Origin: Penicillus capitatus
Taxonomy: Eukaryota > Chlorophyta
Length of the DNA stretch: 64,000 bases
Assembly (NCBI GenBank): GCA_965649825.1
Contig: OZ287694.1
Location: forward strand, 868,001 to 932,000
Reading direction: 5' to 3'
Part shown: positions 12,007-23,336 of the stretch, piece by piece
Layout of the letters: each line of letters begins with the position of its first letter
Numbering within the stretch: the first letter of the stretch is position 1
Translations under genes and position numbers: made by a program
The notes under the pieces: generated by a model
Database searches by the model: none
Seen by the model: only the letters and a program-made list of their open reading frames with translations
What the model was told of the DNA's origin: nothing

Positions 12007-13330
12007 TCAGACTGCGGCGGCCGTGATTGGCCAGTCCTTGTCTTCCGTCCCTTCTCGAATCCATCGTCGATGAGAAGGATGCGGAATAGTGGTAGCTTGG
12101 AGAAGGAGAAGAAGAATACGACTGCGAAACAATTCTGCAGGCACACGTTTACTTAGAGGCCATGCGAGAGATGCGGCGGGGTACGGGTCAATGGATAAGG
12201 GCTCTGTGCCAAGATCTTTGAGAACGATGCCTTTCGCCTCCACGCGGCTCTCCAGAAGCTGATATCGCTCGACGACGTGATCCAGTTGACGTTGCATGCG
12301 ATTGACGATGTTCTCTTCCTCCATTTCCATGGCACTCTCCAAACTCACTTTCTCACTCTTTAATTGATCCACTGCCTTGCTCAGAGCGTCGACCTACATC
12401 CACAACACCTGTCACATCAAGTCGCTGTCACACTTTTGTGACATCTCACTTGACGTTGCATATCGATCTTCTCGAGCTGCAGCTTTCTCTTCTCCACGTC
12501 AAGCTTTTCGGCCTGTGGGAACAGCGTCTTGCGAAAGAGAGATCTCGACGGGCACCGACTTGTTTTTGGAGCTTATTGACGATGTATTCCTGTTCGGCCT
12601 CCAACTGGTTTTCCAAATCCACTTTCTCATGTGTCAATTTTTTCTTTTCATTGTTCAAATGTTCCAACTGAAAAAACAGCAGTTGGGGAACATGTCATGA
12701 GAGGGACGGGCGTACCTGCTTCTGGAGTTTGTTTACAATGTACTCCTGTTCAGCTTCTAGTTGGTTCTCGAGATCCACTTTCTCTTTGTTCAACTGCATT
12801 AACCGTATCAGCAATGGTCTGCCAGAAATGCGGGACGACCGACCTTTGTCAAACGCTTCTGGAGTGTATTCGTCAAAAACTCCTCCTCCTGCTCAACCTA
12901 TGACCGTCCACTCCATAAACGATGCCTCGTAGACACGGGGGATGGGATACTTCATTGGCTAGCGCTTGTTTTTCATTCTTGAGCTGCTCCAGTCGCTTGA
13001 GGAGCTTGTTGCTGATGTACTCTTCCTCTTGCTCCACTTTGGCTTGCTGGACGCCAATGACGCGTTTGTCAATGATGGACGTAAGTATGTATAGTAAGAT
13101 ATACCATGGCAAGATTGCGCTCGCGTGCCAAACGGAGCTCCGTTTCGAAAGTATCACCCCGTCGACGCTCTGCTGTTAACTGCCAGCCGCAGAGAAAACG
13201 ATAGAGACCGCTATCCGCGGCACGAACGCGAATTTACTTTCTCACTAAGTTGGGCGATTGCCACGAGGAGCTCTTCTTTGCTGCAGTTCTCCCAGTTGAC
13301 GGTCTCGGGATTGTCCGTCGGGGAAGCCAT
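12007..13330 (-). CDS. CCDC6-like coiled-coil protein
   Basis: Eight exons on the minus strand: 13330-13238, 13179-13105, 13046-12951, 12897-12844, 12793-12716, 12667-12560, 12512-12450 and 12393-12007, about 317 residues. Exons 1-7 all have lengths divisible by three. The product is almost entirely coiled coil with the repeated CCDC6 signature: VEQEEEYISNKLLKRLEQLK, VEQEEEFLTNTLQKRL, then LENQLEAEQEYIVNKLQKQ twice, then a variant ending EEENIVNRMQRQLD. Human CCDC6 has the same series of EQEEEF/ITNxL units. It is likely a cytosolic or cytoskeletal scaffold; the precise role in protists is not known. The C-terminus is uncertain: the frame ends at 12007, but a Ser-rich alternative frame reaches about 11952 if one more short intron exists. 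Confidence 0.85.
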
Positions 13331-14443
13331 CAAGAAAATCGTAACGAAGTCGGTGGACAAAAAGGTCGATTGGGTGGAGCGGTGAAACCGTTCGAGGTTT
13401 ATGCAACAAATGCACGTAGATGAGCTGTCCGATCGTCACAACGAACTCAGTACCTAACGACTCGACGTGGAAGGGACCCGCCCGCAACAGACCGCGACGC
13501 GGAACGTCCATAACGCAATGCTGTCAGAGGTCATGAGAAACGACGACTGGTAACGCGTTTCGCATCCAGACACGGCAGTTCTTGGATCGGTGCGAGTTAA
13601 CGTTGAGAGATAGTAACGTTTGTGTGATGACGTGTCGTCCTCGAGTCAAGCGAACACACAGAGGAATCGCCGGTGTCTAAAAGATTCTCCCTTTGCTTAA
13701 CAGCTGTGCCATTTTGCTGTTGTCTTTCGATCTGCCCATGATACAGATCCCCGTCAGCGATATCATCCACAGAAGATGTCTAGCCATCAGCATACCATAA
13801 GCAGAGGTGTTTACTCGCGATCTGCCGTTGGGAAACACAGTAACAAAGCCAGTCCTTAAAATCTGTTCGAACATACGAGATGAGAAAACACACATAGTGT
13901 TGCAGTCACATAACACCAACCCCTCATCTAGTAATGTACAGGTTCATCGATCTGAAGTTCCTGATGCTGCCAGACAGGCTACCATCAGATATCGATAGGC
14001 CGTGAAGTATCTCGATCGTCATGTGCGGCGAGATCAATTCAGACGGCATTGTCCCACTCTGTTTTCACGGTATGAGTTATTCGACGTGGTCTTGGAAATG
14101 CGAGGCTTGTCCATCAGTCAGTCTTGCTGAAAATTCCAACCAGAGTCCGCGAGGAGGATGGTCGATAGACCCCCCGCTGATCTCTGTCAATCCATCGGCC
14201 TTCGTTCGTTCATCTAACCGATCACTTTTCTTGCATCCCGGATTTTGTGCTTTTCTATTGAGATTGTTCGCAAAAAAGAGATTCCAAGGTTCCCGATCGA
14301 ATCCCTCGGGCATTGTACGCATCATAGTCGTCGGACTCTACACTCTATGAAACGACAAGTCAACAAAAGATTGAATGCACTTGTCTACAAAAAGAGTGTA
14401 TGGTCGAATACGGCAGCCATCTTATTAGATAGCAGGAAGTGGA
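13331..14443. other. Intergenic, boundary of the receptor cluster
   Basis: About 1.1 kb between the start of the CCDC6-like gene and the 3' end of gene A. Short open frames on both strands show no recognisable domain, and no repeat was seen. This is the junction between the compact housekeeping region and the multigene cluster. Confidence 0.35.
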
Positions 14444-17400
14444 TTAAACATCAGTTGATGCTCTGGAGTGTGATTGTGGATTGGAGACGCCAGTTTCTTG
14501 TCGTTTCTGACACAAAAGACTCAAAGAATCAGTTATGCTTGCTAAGCCATAGGCTGCTAGGACACGACACATTCCCCCTTCTTGTGCTTCCCTTACCCCC
14601 TCTTCCTTAAGTACTGCTCTCACATAAATCTCCGCCGTCTTAAGGGTCTTGTGTAGAAAAAAGAGAAACAGGCCAGTGATGGCCAAAGACAATGAAATAG
14701 TGAGCAGCACTTTGGAAGTGTTGGATGTTCGCTCATCGCTGAAAAGAAGACCAGCGGCAAAAGTGAGCTGCGAAACGATCAACGATGCCGTTTCGTAAGA
14801 GTTCAGGGCGTCAAATTCCTTCTTGTATGGCTGACAAGAAAAATGCGCATAGGTGGCACATGTCAGCACGGAGAGAGCGAGAATTCCTTGAATGTTGGCA
14901 CCCAGTGGATAACAGAAAACGATAATCGTTGCCAGAACTGCCTTGCGGAACATGATGATGGACTCCCAGAAGACAAAGCGCTCTTTGTAGGCTCGATAGA
15001 GAAAACTCGTTGCATCGGAGAACCACAGGATCTTGTCAGCTTCCAAAGCACGCTGTTTAATCAGAGCGTAGACCAAAGCAATGGGCAGTCCAGCAGAGAT
15101 GATGATAACGACAGGCCAACCGACCGTGGTGGCCAGAACCGCGTGCGAGCCTTCGTAGCATTTGAGAGATGTGTCCACTGCCCAGTAACGGTCTATCCTG
15201 TCGACGTCGACCTCTACAGAATCGTGGACGTCAATGCAATAGAGGGCATTGACTGCTGTCCGGGTGATGGAGACGTAGGTCAGGTAGGCCACGACCAGAA
15301 AACTCAGCAGTGCTCTCCTGGCAAAGTACCACACATTTTCATCGAGTGTCCACATCAGCGTCAGCCAAAAGGCAATGTAGAACATCAGAACGGCAACAGG
15401 AACCAGCAGATAGATCACTGTTCGAATGATGGACCGAGCTGGTTCCTGTTCTGCACTGAAGAAACAGTCGATGGAGAGCACGATGCCCTCAGATGCGGCT
15501 CCACTCACAAAATCTGCCAATCGCATACACCGTAGACACCGGATCACGTCATATCACGTCTTACCTGCTGCCGAGAGCAACGAAAGCATCCACGTGTTCC
15601 AGTCTGCATTGATGGTCGCAGCGGATGCCACAATTTGGAGAAAGTTGACCGTGATCTGACAGTCCAAGAGAGCGGTCAACAATGCAAGACAGGGTATGCA
15701 GAGATGGCGCACTTTGAAGATCTCGACGATGTGGTTCTTGGCCAGTACTGGATCGTCTTTCATTCTCTTTTGGAGAGCGGCGGACATGATCAGGTCTGGA
15801 TGGACGATCTCTGGCGGTACGTATCCACTCTGTAGCATTTCCACCATCTGAAAATCGACCGGAACATCCGTCACATGCTGTTCGGCTTGCACAATTGGAA
15901 TCCGATTCCTTCGGCTGACTCTCGAAGCCGTGGAGGGTGTCACACGTTTTCTGGGAAGATTGCTTCGAATGGCAAAGCACGAAAGACCGAACAGCACAAT
16001 CAGAGAGAGCACGAAGAGTCCAGCTGCGGCGAAATCGCTGTAACACTTGCCGCAATTGAAGGCAAGTGAGCGTCCATATCCCGATTCACACGATCCACAG
16101 AGAACACCCGTATATCCCTAGGCCATATCACTCCATCCATAGATATGTGGACGCCAGTCAATAGAGATCACTTTTTTGCACTGTGCTTCGGTGTATGCCG
16201 TGTCCAGCGTCTCATTGTAATCACAGCTGTCCACATCCTGCGTTGCCGCCACCAGATCCGCCTCACGCTCAGCGAAGCCGCAAGCCTCTTTCGAGAGACA
16301 CTGTTGCATGTACTGCGAACACGGGATTCGGTGCCAGTATCCCTTGTCCGGGTGGATGACATTGGTCGTGCAGTTTCCATGTTCCGGACAAGGCACGCAG
16401 GCAGAGTGATTGGATTTGAAATTGTACTGCGATCCACTGCATTGCACACAGAGCGTGCCGTTCTCCTGGACAAACTCGCCAATCCGACAGCTCCGAACTT
16501 CGACTTCAATCAGGAGAGCTGGCAGTCCAGGTTCGCTGAAATTGATATGAATCTCGTAGACTCCTGGATGCTGGAGATTTGAAATCGCTGGAAACGGTTT
16601 AGGCTGCTCGTCTAGGGGCACCGTCAGTTCTCCAGAAATGAACCGATCCGGAGACGAGATGGTTGCCAGAATGACTGCATCTTCTCTGCCAAGGGACAGG
16701 TTCTGGCCAAATCCATCCACAACGTCAACGAAAAGCGGCGGAAGGGGATCTCCACTTCTGTGATTGCGAACAACGACTCGATGATCTTTGAAACGTATCT
16801 CTTCGTTTGGACTCTCTGGGTTCTCGATGAATGCCCGAGTGGACTGGGCATAGGACGCAAGAATCGGACCGTAGCGATGGGCATCGTTTGATTCCCAATC
16901 GGAACACGCTTCGCGATTTGGATGGAAGGTGTCGAGTTTCTGGAAGGTCTTGTTCGAGTGCAGCTCTGGTGGGACGCTTGTCTTTTTGCTGCCACATGAG
17001 TAGCGCAAGATATTGGCATCTTGCACAAAGATGCCGCCACCTGCAACGTCGGCGCTGTTTCTCAAGAGACCGCAGCCAGTTACGGCGACGAATGTGCACG
17101 AAGCATTGGTTCGGGAACAGCTTCTCGGTCCGTATCCAGTAGACACATGGACAGCACCTGCAAACGTGGGTATTCAGAATGGATGATCGCAAATGGTTAA
17201 ACGCACCTCCTAGATCAGCTCTGTTGTAATTGAATGCACATTCGTTCAGCTGCAGTGCCAGATTCTGCGGCACGTCCGATTCGAAGGCGATGCCGCCGCC
17301 ATGTTCTCCAGCGACATTGTCGCTGAACGAAGAGCTGGACGACAGGAATCTCGATGATCTGTCTGCGAAGACGCCGCCGCCTTTAGCTTCAGCGTGGCAC

Positions 17401-20400
17401 GCCGAGATCCACAGTTCAGAAGATGTCATACTCGATCCAGAAAGTGTTATTCCGCCTCCCGTCCTCGCCGCACAGCTCTTGACGAACACATCGATCAAGG
17501 CTGCTGAACTGTTCTGCATCAAGGCCATCGACCCTCCAGATTGTGTGGCCTCGTCGTGCAAAAAGCTGGCGTTGTCCACTTGCAGATTTGAATGCGCGAG
17601 CAACAACGAACCACCAATGGATGCTTTGTTTTTCGAGAAGGTGCTCTGACTCACGTTCGCGACTGAATTCTCCGAATGGACTCCACCTCCAGCTACAGTC
17701 GCCAGATTGTGATGCATTTCGCTGAGACGGATCGTCACACTGCTGTTCACACGGCCAAAGATGCCAGCTCCGTATCTGGATCTACTGCCGTTAATGATCG
17801 ATTCTGCGATTGTCAAGACACTCATCTGGTCTCCAAACAACGCTCCCCCTTGGTCACCCGCGGAGTTATTCTGAAAAGTGACGTCTCTTGCACTGAATGT
17901 GGAGCCATGACTGTAAATGCCTCCACCGAGGATGCCTGCACGGTTGGATAAAACTGTGGAGTTCTCGAGCACAACGTTTGCTCTTTGGTAGACACTCAGT
18001 CCTGCTCCATTGCTTGCCATGTTCGATTCAATGCTGCAGCGTTGCATGAAAACAGTCGAGTTGTCTATGTGCATCGCGCCGCCAATACGTGCCGTGTTGT
18101 TGCGGAGATCCGAGCGTAAAATATTGCACTCGATCACACCCTGAAGACTAATCCCTCCACCAGATCCGGGTGATTCGCAACGGTTGCCTCGGAGTGTCAG
18201 ATTTCGGGCCAGGATCGGACCACAGAGGATGGCATCCATTGCTCCACCAGAGTTGATGGCTGCGTTTGAAATGAAGCGCGAATTGGTGATACTCATGTTG
18301 CCCTGATGACAGGCAAGACCGCCACCTCGACTCGTGTGGGCGAAGTTCTGTGCGAACGTCACATTTTGTATGACGGTCTCTGAAGTCAAGACATCGATGC
18401 CGCCGCCACGGTGACCTCGATTCTGTATCACCATACAGTTTCTGAGGCGCATCCGTGCTTTCGAAGAGGCAACCGCGCCACCTACGGTATCTGCAGAGTT
18501 GTCTGAGAAAAGGTCTTCTTCAGAGTCGACCGTTCCGTCCTCGAATGAGAATCCAGCTCCAGAGTTTGCTCGGTTAGATATGTAGAGCGATGCTTGTGAC
18601 GTGATGTTTGATGATTCTGAAGAGAATCCACCTCCTTTCCTTTTTGCTGTGTTGTTTGTCCATCTGACCTCTTGGATGACAGCACTTTTCTGTTCAATGA
18701 ATTGTGCGCCGCCGCCGTTTTCTGTGACGGTGTTGTTGTAAAAGACAGATTCTTTGATAACAAGTTCTCCGGATCTGGATGACTGCAAGCATCCACCGTT
18801 TCCAGACGTGTTGTTGCCACAATCTATGTGGGAAAGACTCGTCCGATCAACTTCCACGAGATATAGTGCCCCTCCAAACGTGGACGCGCTGTTATTCTCA
18901 AGAACAGAGAACCGCATGTTTAGGACATTCTTCTCAATAAAAATGGCTCCTCCGCGATCGCTGGCCACGTTGCTTCGAAATGAGCAGCGGCGGATTCTCA
19001 GGTCGGTATTCGTAGAAGCGACGGCTCCGCCGCTTTCCGCAGCGTTGGACTCGAAGCTGCAGTTAGAGAGAGCGAGCCTCTCAGTGGCATTGGACAGAAT
19101 TGCCGCTCCTGACAGGACGGCATCGTTGCGGCGGAAGGCGCTGTCGGCGATGCGGACCCTTGAAGAGCGGTTGAGCACGATCGCCGAAGCTCCTCTATTT
19201 CCTTCAAACTCGGCCTCCGTGATCTCCATCTCGCCGTTGTCGACTCGAATCGACGAGAGTCCATTCCCCCTCGAGGCGAGACCGGAGACAGAGGAGTTGG
19301 ACTCCGGCGGCATCAACATCAACGACTGAGGCGCGTCTCCCGGAGACAGTCGGACGTTTCTCTCCAGCACCACTCGGCGCAGCGTGTTCCTGGAGGAGAG
19401 GCTCCCGAAGCAGCCGTCCCCGCACACGTTGTCCGAGAAGTCAACGTCCACCATCTCGATGGCGGAGCACGCCCTTCGGTCCACCGAGATACCGCGCGCT
19501 CCATCCAGAGAGTTGTTGCGGAAGGTCACATGGTGCAGCCGAACGGTTCCCTCCGTCGCGTCGGGACCGCACCCGCCCACCTGAACAATCGATCTGTCTT
19601 CTCTTTTCAGAGAGCACCTCTGGAAGACGATGTTCGCGATCGTCACGTCCTGCGACCTGCAGACAGATCAGCCTGTCTTCCACGAAAGCCAGTGAGCGGC
19701 AAGGACTCGCCTGATGAAGAAGATGTCCTGCTTCTTCGGACACCTGAATGTCGCCTTGGCTGCCCGTGGGGATACGCCGTCTTCCAGTTCTGTATTCTCG
19801 TCTGAAGACGCAGTCAGTGTCAGGTTCCACGAAATGACGACTGTCGTCGCCGGACGAATCACGTCGTTGCTCCTGATTCGAATGACATCCTTCTCTTGCG
19901 TGCAGTTAACAACGGCACCAAAGTCGATTCTCATGTTCCTCAAGGTCTCGCTGCTCACTGTCCATATCCTCGTGCCGCTGTTCAAAAACTCTGATATCTC
20001 ATTCTCCACGAGCTGACATAATGAATCTACTCAAACAGTGTTGCTCAATCAAGCTTGCTACTCGTTGGTTGTTTATGGTTACCTTGGCTACTTTGATTGC
20101 TATCTGTCTGCTGTAACACATGGCGAGATCTTCTTTCCGCCTACCAAAAAACGCTCCTTGCTCGTTGTCGAAATTTCACGCAGCGAAAGGATAGTCTTTA
20201 CTCACCTTGTCGGGCTTATCGTCGAATTTTCCTCTTCCCCATTCGATAGCCCGCGGCACGGACCAGCTGAGCTCTCCTACACAGCACAAGGTAGTTCATG
20301 CTTTCTTCGCACTCAGGATATCTATCGCGCAGTCGGCATCTTAATGTCGACTGTGAAGACTGTCGCTGAGAGGAAGGACATCAATTGTGACAGTGTGCCC

Positions 20401-20574
20401 TCCAACGAGCGTCGCGACACTTAGAGCTAGCTACACGCGTTTGGCAAACAGGGATGTACCTGACGACGTTTCCGAGTTTGGTCGTCGAGCAACGTCTTTT
20501 TCGTCAAATGCCGTAACGGTCTTTATGGAGACCAACAGCAAGAGTCCCAACAGAATGGGAGCGCTGGCGTGCAT
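14444..20574 (-). CDS. Gene A: Pmp-like beta-helix surface protein with polytopic membrane domain
   Basis: Minus-strand exons: signal exon 20574-20437 (MHASAPILLGLLLLVSIKTV), then 20026-19711, 19656-17207, 17157-16172, 16117-15713, 15655-15565 and 15513-14444. From 20026 on, all phases close (about 1,770 residues). Something between 20436 and 20027 is unresolved, probably one more small exon. Order of domains: signal peptide; conserved N-module (DFGAVVNCT, WNLTLT, RCPKKQ); large intronless exon of Pmp-like repeats (GGA/GGG and FxxN units, right-handed beta-helix); Cys-rich stalk (NGTLCVQCSGSQYNF, CPEHGNCTTNVIHPDKGYWH); GYTGVLCGSC; TM; juxtamembrane VDFQMVEMLQSGYVPPEIVH; then about eight hydrophobic segments (FCYPLGANIQGILALSVL, SLIVSQLTFAAGLLF). 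The repeats should face outside. The membrane domain resembles TRP/Flc-like regions of protist Pmp proteins; channel or receptor function is not proven. The intron after the N-module is GC-AG. Confidence 0.85.
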
Positions 20575-22174
20575 GGAAGAAATATTTCGCGAATCAATTA
20601 TACAGTTGAGAACGCGATAACAGCTGTTCTTTATATCTCCACAGCGGTTAACGAACTTAACATCTGCAAGGTGTCCCCAACGACGTTCTTCGGAGAATAC
20701 GCCCCGCACCTGCAGCCGCGCTTCCTCGGCAAAACGCCCAAATAGATTCGACTAAAAGCGCTTCGATACGATGCCGCTGCGAGCAGCGATAGAGAGAACA
20801 GAGGAGCTGTGGGTGACGCACGACGTCTTGGCTTGCAACGCAGAAGAACGGCCGACAGGTGGAATTGTTGACGTTTTCGTGCCGTATTGTCTAAGATTTC
20901 ACTTTGCAGGGAGATGCGTTCGTATCGGTGATACGGAGAATTAATGACGAACAGTACTTCCGCCTTCCCTCGAAAGCTGTTCTTTTGTGTGCTCAGCATC
21001 GAGCAAAATGGCCGAGGTCTGTCGACCGGGAGCTCAAGAGCGGGTACCAGATCTACATACATAGATCGCGTGTGTTGTCCTGTCCGCAATCCGCTGAACC
21101 TCCACGTTGAGAGATGACAGACTGCCTGTCGTGAGAGACACCCTCGTTGGGGTTGGTATTACTGAAGACAGAAAGACATCTCGACGCGTTTTCTTACGAT
21201 GTGCGATGGAGACAGCACTAGGACTGCAGTTCTGCTGTGCAGCCAGTTGTTTTGGACATTGTGAAAAGGGAAGTCGCTGTAACTCAGATAGCGACAAGTT
21301 AAACTCCAACAGCATTCATCCCAACTTGTTTGCATTGGGATCGCGCTTCTGGTGGAGAGTTTTCAAAATCCTGAACCAAGAACTGGCATAAATCCATTAA
21401 GCCACAGTAATCGGCTGAGATGGATGGAATGCAGTAATGAAACCGCGTGGACATTGTCACTCCAAGAACCCGTCCATCCAGAAGAACAGGATAGGAGCGT
21501 ATGTCTATTCGCTTGCCACACAGGCAATGTCATCAGACACAGTTTCTGCAAATAATGCTCATCACGACATCCGTATCGTCTGGATAGAGAACGAGACACC
21601 CCGGGTGCATCGTTCTTGTTCGTCCAGAGTTAACATCTGTCGCGTTTTGGACCATCTGTTTCTGAATCTGTCAGATCAGGCGGTGATGAAAAAGTACAAG
21701 CCATTTGTGGATCCTTCATTTCCAAATATCGATGGCTCCTCATCCCTTGCCGCTCTTTACGGCAATCATCAGTTCAGATCTCATTCTCCCGAATCAGGAT
21801 GCACGAGGGATGATCTGGTTTTGATATTGTCTGCAGAAATGACAGATAAAAGACGTTAGTTACATACACTCTTCTGCTATTTGCAGAAGCGTGCGTGCTT
21901 GTTGGGAGCATTTATTTAATACAAATCCCCGACCGCTTCAACATATCCCATCATATAACGAAGGCAGTCTCATTCAAGGGAAGCGGCGTATTGTGTGCTT
22001 TCCCACCCAATCCACAAAACGAGTAAACGATCGAGATGACATAAACGACCCCAAAGGGCAGTCTATGTCATATGCAAGATTACCAATGGCGTTGGTGCAG
22101 ACACAAAGAAAAAAAGTCCGTCGAGAGACAACGTCTCCAATGCGTGGAGTGGCCATTTGGAAGAAATAGCTGCT
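20575..22174. other. Intergenic between gene A and s1
   Basis: About 1.6 kb upstream of gene A. The longest open frame is 140 residues on the plus strand (21437-21859) with no recognisable domain or hydrophobic segment. I do not call it a gene. The promoter of gene A must lie here. Confidence 0.35.
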
Positions 22175-22987
22175 TTAGAGCGATGTTGTTGCGTTTTCAT
22201 TGGCAGGCATGGAACCCACTGCATCCGGTTCATTCAGTTCGAATCTCTGAAGCGAAGCACCAGGAGGCAATTGTCCGATGGACACACCGGGTGGTATCTC
22301 TTCGAAGAAAATACCTTCTGGAGTCACTTCAAACGGAACTCCGGCCTCGATCAAAGCCCGTGCAACGACGAGTGCTTCTGTATCGCCGGTGGTAGAACCG
22401 ACCACCACTCCCTGAGTCGTCGGCAACGTCATGACCGGGCTCGGTGATGCAACCGGACTTGGTGATGCAGCAGCGACCGGGCTCGGTGATGCAACCGGAC
22501 TTGGTGATGCAGCAGCGACCGGGCTCGGTGACGCACGCACGGTCGGTGACACAGCATCTGAAGTAGCAGTGGTCAATGCCGACCCTGAGATCGAAGCTGT
22601 GGCTCCGGCGCCATCACTCGAAGCGGTCGATCCGAGAGATAATGCAGGCGAGGATGGCATTTCCACGAAGATGCCTGTGATAAAGAAGCCAAAGTGGTGA
22701 TCCAAAAGTCGCCGCTCGGTCATCTGGAAGACCATCGCTCGGCTGGCTTTGGACATCTCTGGCGTGAGGGTTTCCTCGTGCAACACGCGTGAAGCTGCAC
22801 AGAAGCTAGCGACCATCGCCGACGAAATCTGCCGAAGACGATGACTTACTCGCAAGAGAGATAAGACTGTGCAGAACGACCTACAAGCACAGCCAGCCAT
22901 CAACGAGGTGCGATTTTGCATGCCCTTAGGCATGACGAGAAAACGCACGAGGATGCAGATGCGTTTTCTGTTCGTCCGGCTCGACAT
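22175..22987 (-). CDS. s1: small secreted protein of the GVPF-motif family
   Basis: Exons 22987-22949 (39 nt), 22880-22850 (31 nt) and 22794-22175, giving 229 residues. The first two exons encode a signal peptide (MSSRTNRKRICIL + VVLHSLISLA). The mature part has RRLLDHHFGFFITGIFVEMP, then a Ser/Ala/Thr-rich spacer with imperfect SPSPV repeats, then ALIEAGVPFEVTPEGIFFEE and IPPGVSIGQLPPGASL near the C-terminus. Three other genes here (s2, s3, s4) share the split signal peptide and, more loosely, the motifs. It lies between genes A and B on the same strand. I recognise no known family. It is probably secreted or wall-associated; a ligand or partner role with the neighbouring receptors is only inferred from position. 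Confidence 0.75.
   Translation of the reverse strand: MSSRTNRKRICILVRFLVMPKGMQNRTSLMAGCACRSFCTVLSLLRVSHRLRQISSAMVASFCAASRVLHEETLTPEMSKASRAMVFQMTERRLLDHHFGFFITGIFVEMPSSPALSLGSTASSDGAGATASISGSALTTATSDAVSPTVRASPSPVAAASPSPVASPSPVAAASPSPVASPSPVMTLPTTQGVVVGSTTGDTEALVVARALIEAGVPFEVTPEGIFFEEIPPGVSIGQLPPGASLQRFELNEPDAVGSMPANENATTSL
22434..22530. repeat. Minisatellite inside s1
   Basis: Two near-perfect copies plus a partial copy of a unit of about 39 bases (beginning ACCGGGCTCGGTGATGCAAC on the plus strand). They encode the SPSPV-rich spacer on the minus strand. Length polymorphism between strains would be expected. Confidence 0.85.
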
Positions 22988-23336
22988 CTATCTCCGTTTG
23001 CAGGAAGAAGCTAATGCTCTTTGCCACGAACTCGGAGTTCTATTTCGCTGCGCGGGCGGACTCTCGTCTTTAGATGAAGAGGCCTGATCGATTCTGAATT
23101 TATTTCATCAAAATGACGTCATGGATGATTCCATCCGCTGGACGCAAGACATCCTCCGCGGATTTGGCATCCTCAGCGTAGCTACGCCACCACGTGTGCC
23201 AACGGTAAGAAACGCGGCGTTAATCATAAGCATTAAAATTCGGCTATGGACAAAGCAAAAAGACGTTTGTTGAATTGCCAATGACAATCATCACTTCATC
23301 TCTAGCGTTTCACGCAAAACATCGACACAAGGTGCT
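22988..23336. promoter_or_regulatory. Short gap between gene B end and s1 start
   Basis: These 349 bases must hold the 3' UTR of gene B and the promoter of s1, both on the minus strand. No motif is clear. Confidence 0.3.

Noticed and set aside
8420-12370. Recurring TCACTCTTT/AAAGAGTGA strings in and near SAS-6 and CCDC6 introns, considered as introner elements or a splicing motif
   Set aside because: The introns are otherwise unlike each other, and some copies sit in exons where they encode LKSE. There is no evidence of copied introns.
21437-21859. 140-codon plus-strand frame between gene A and s1
   Set aside because: No signal peptide, hydrophobic segment, known motif or splice partner. 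Length alone is not enough here.
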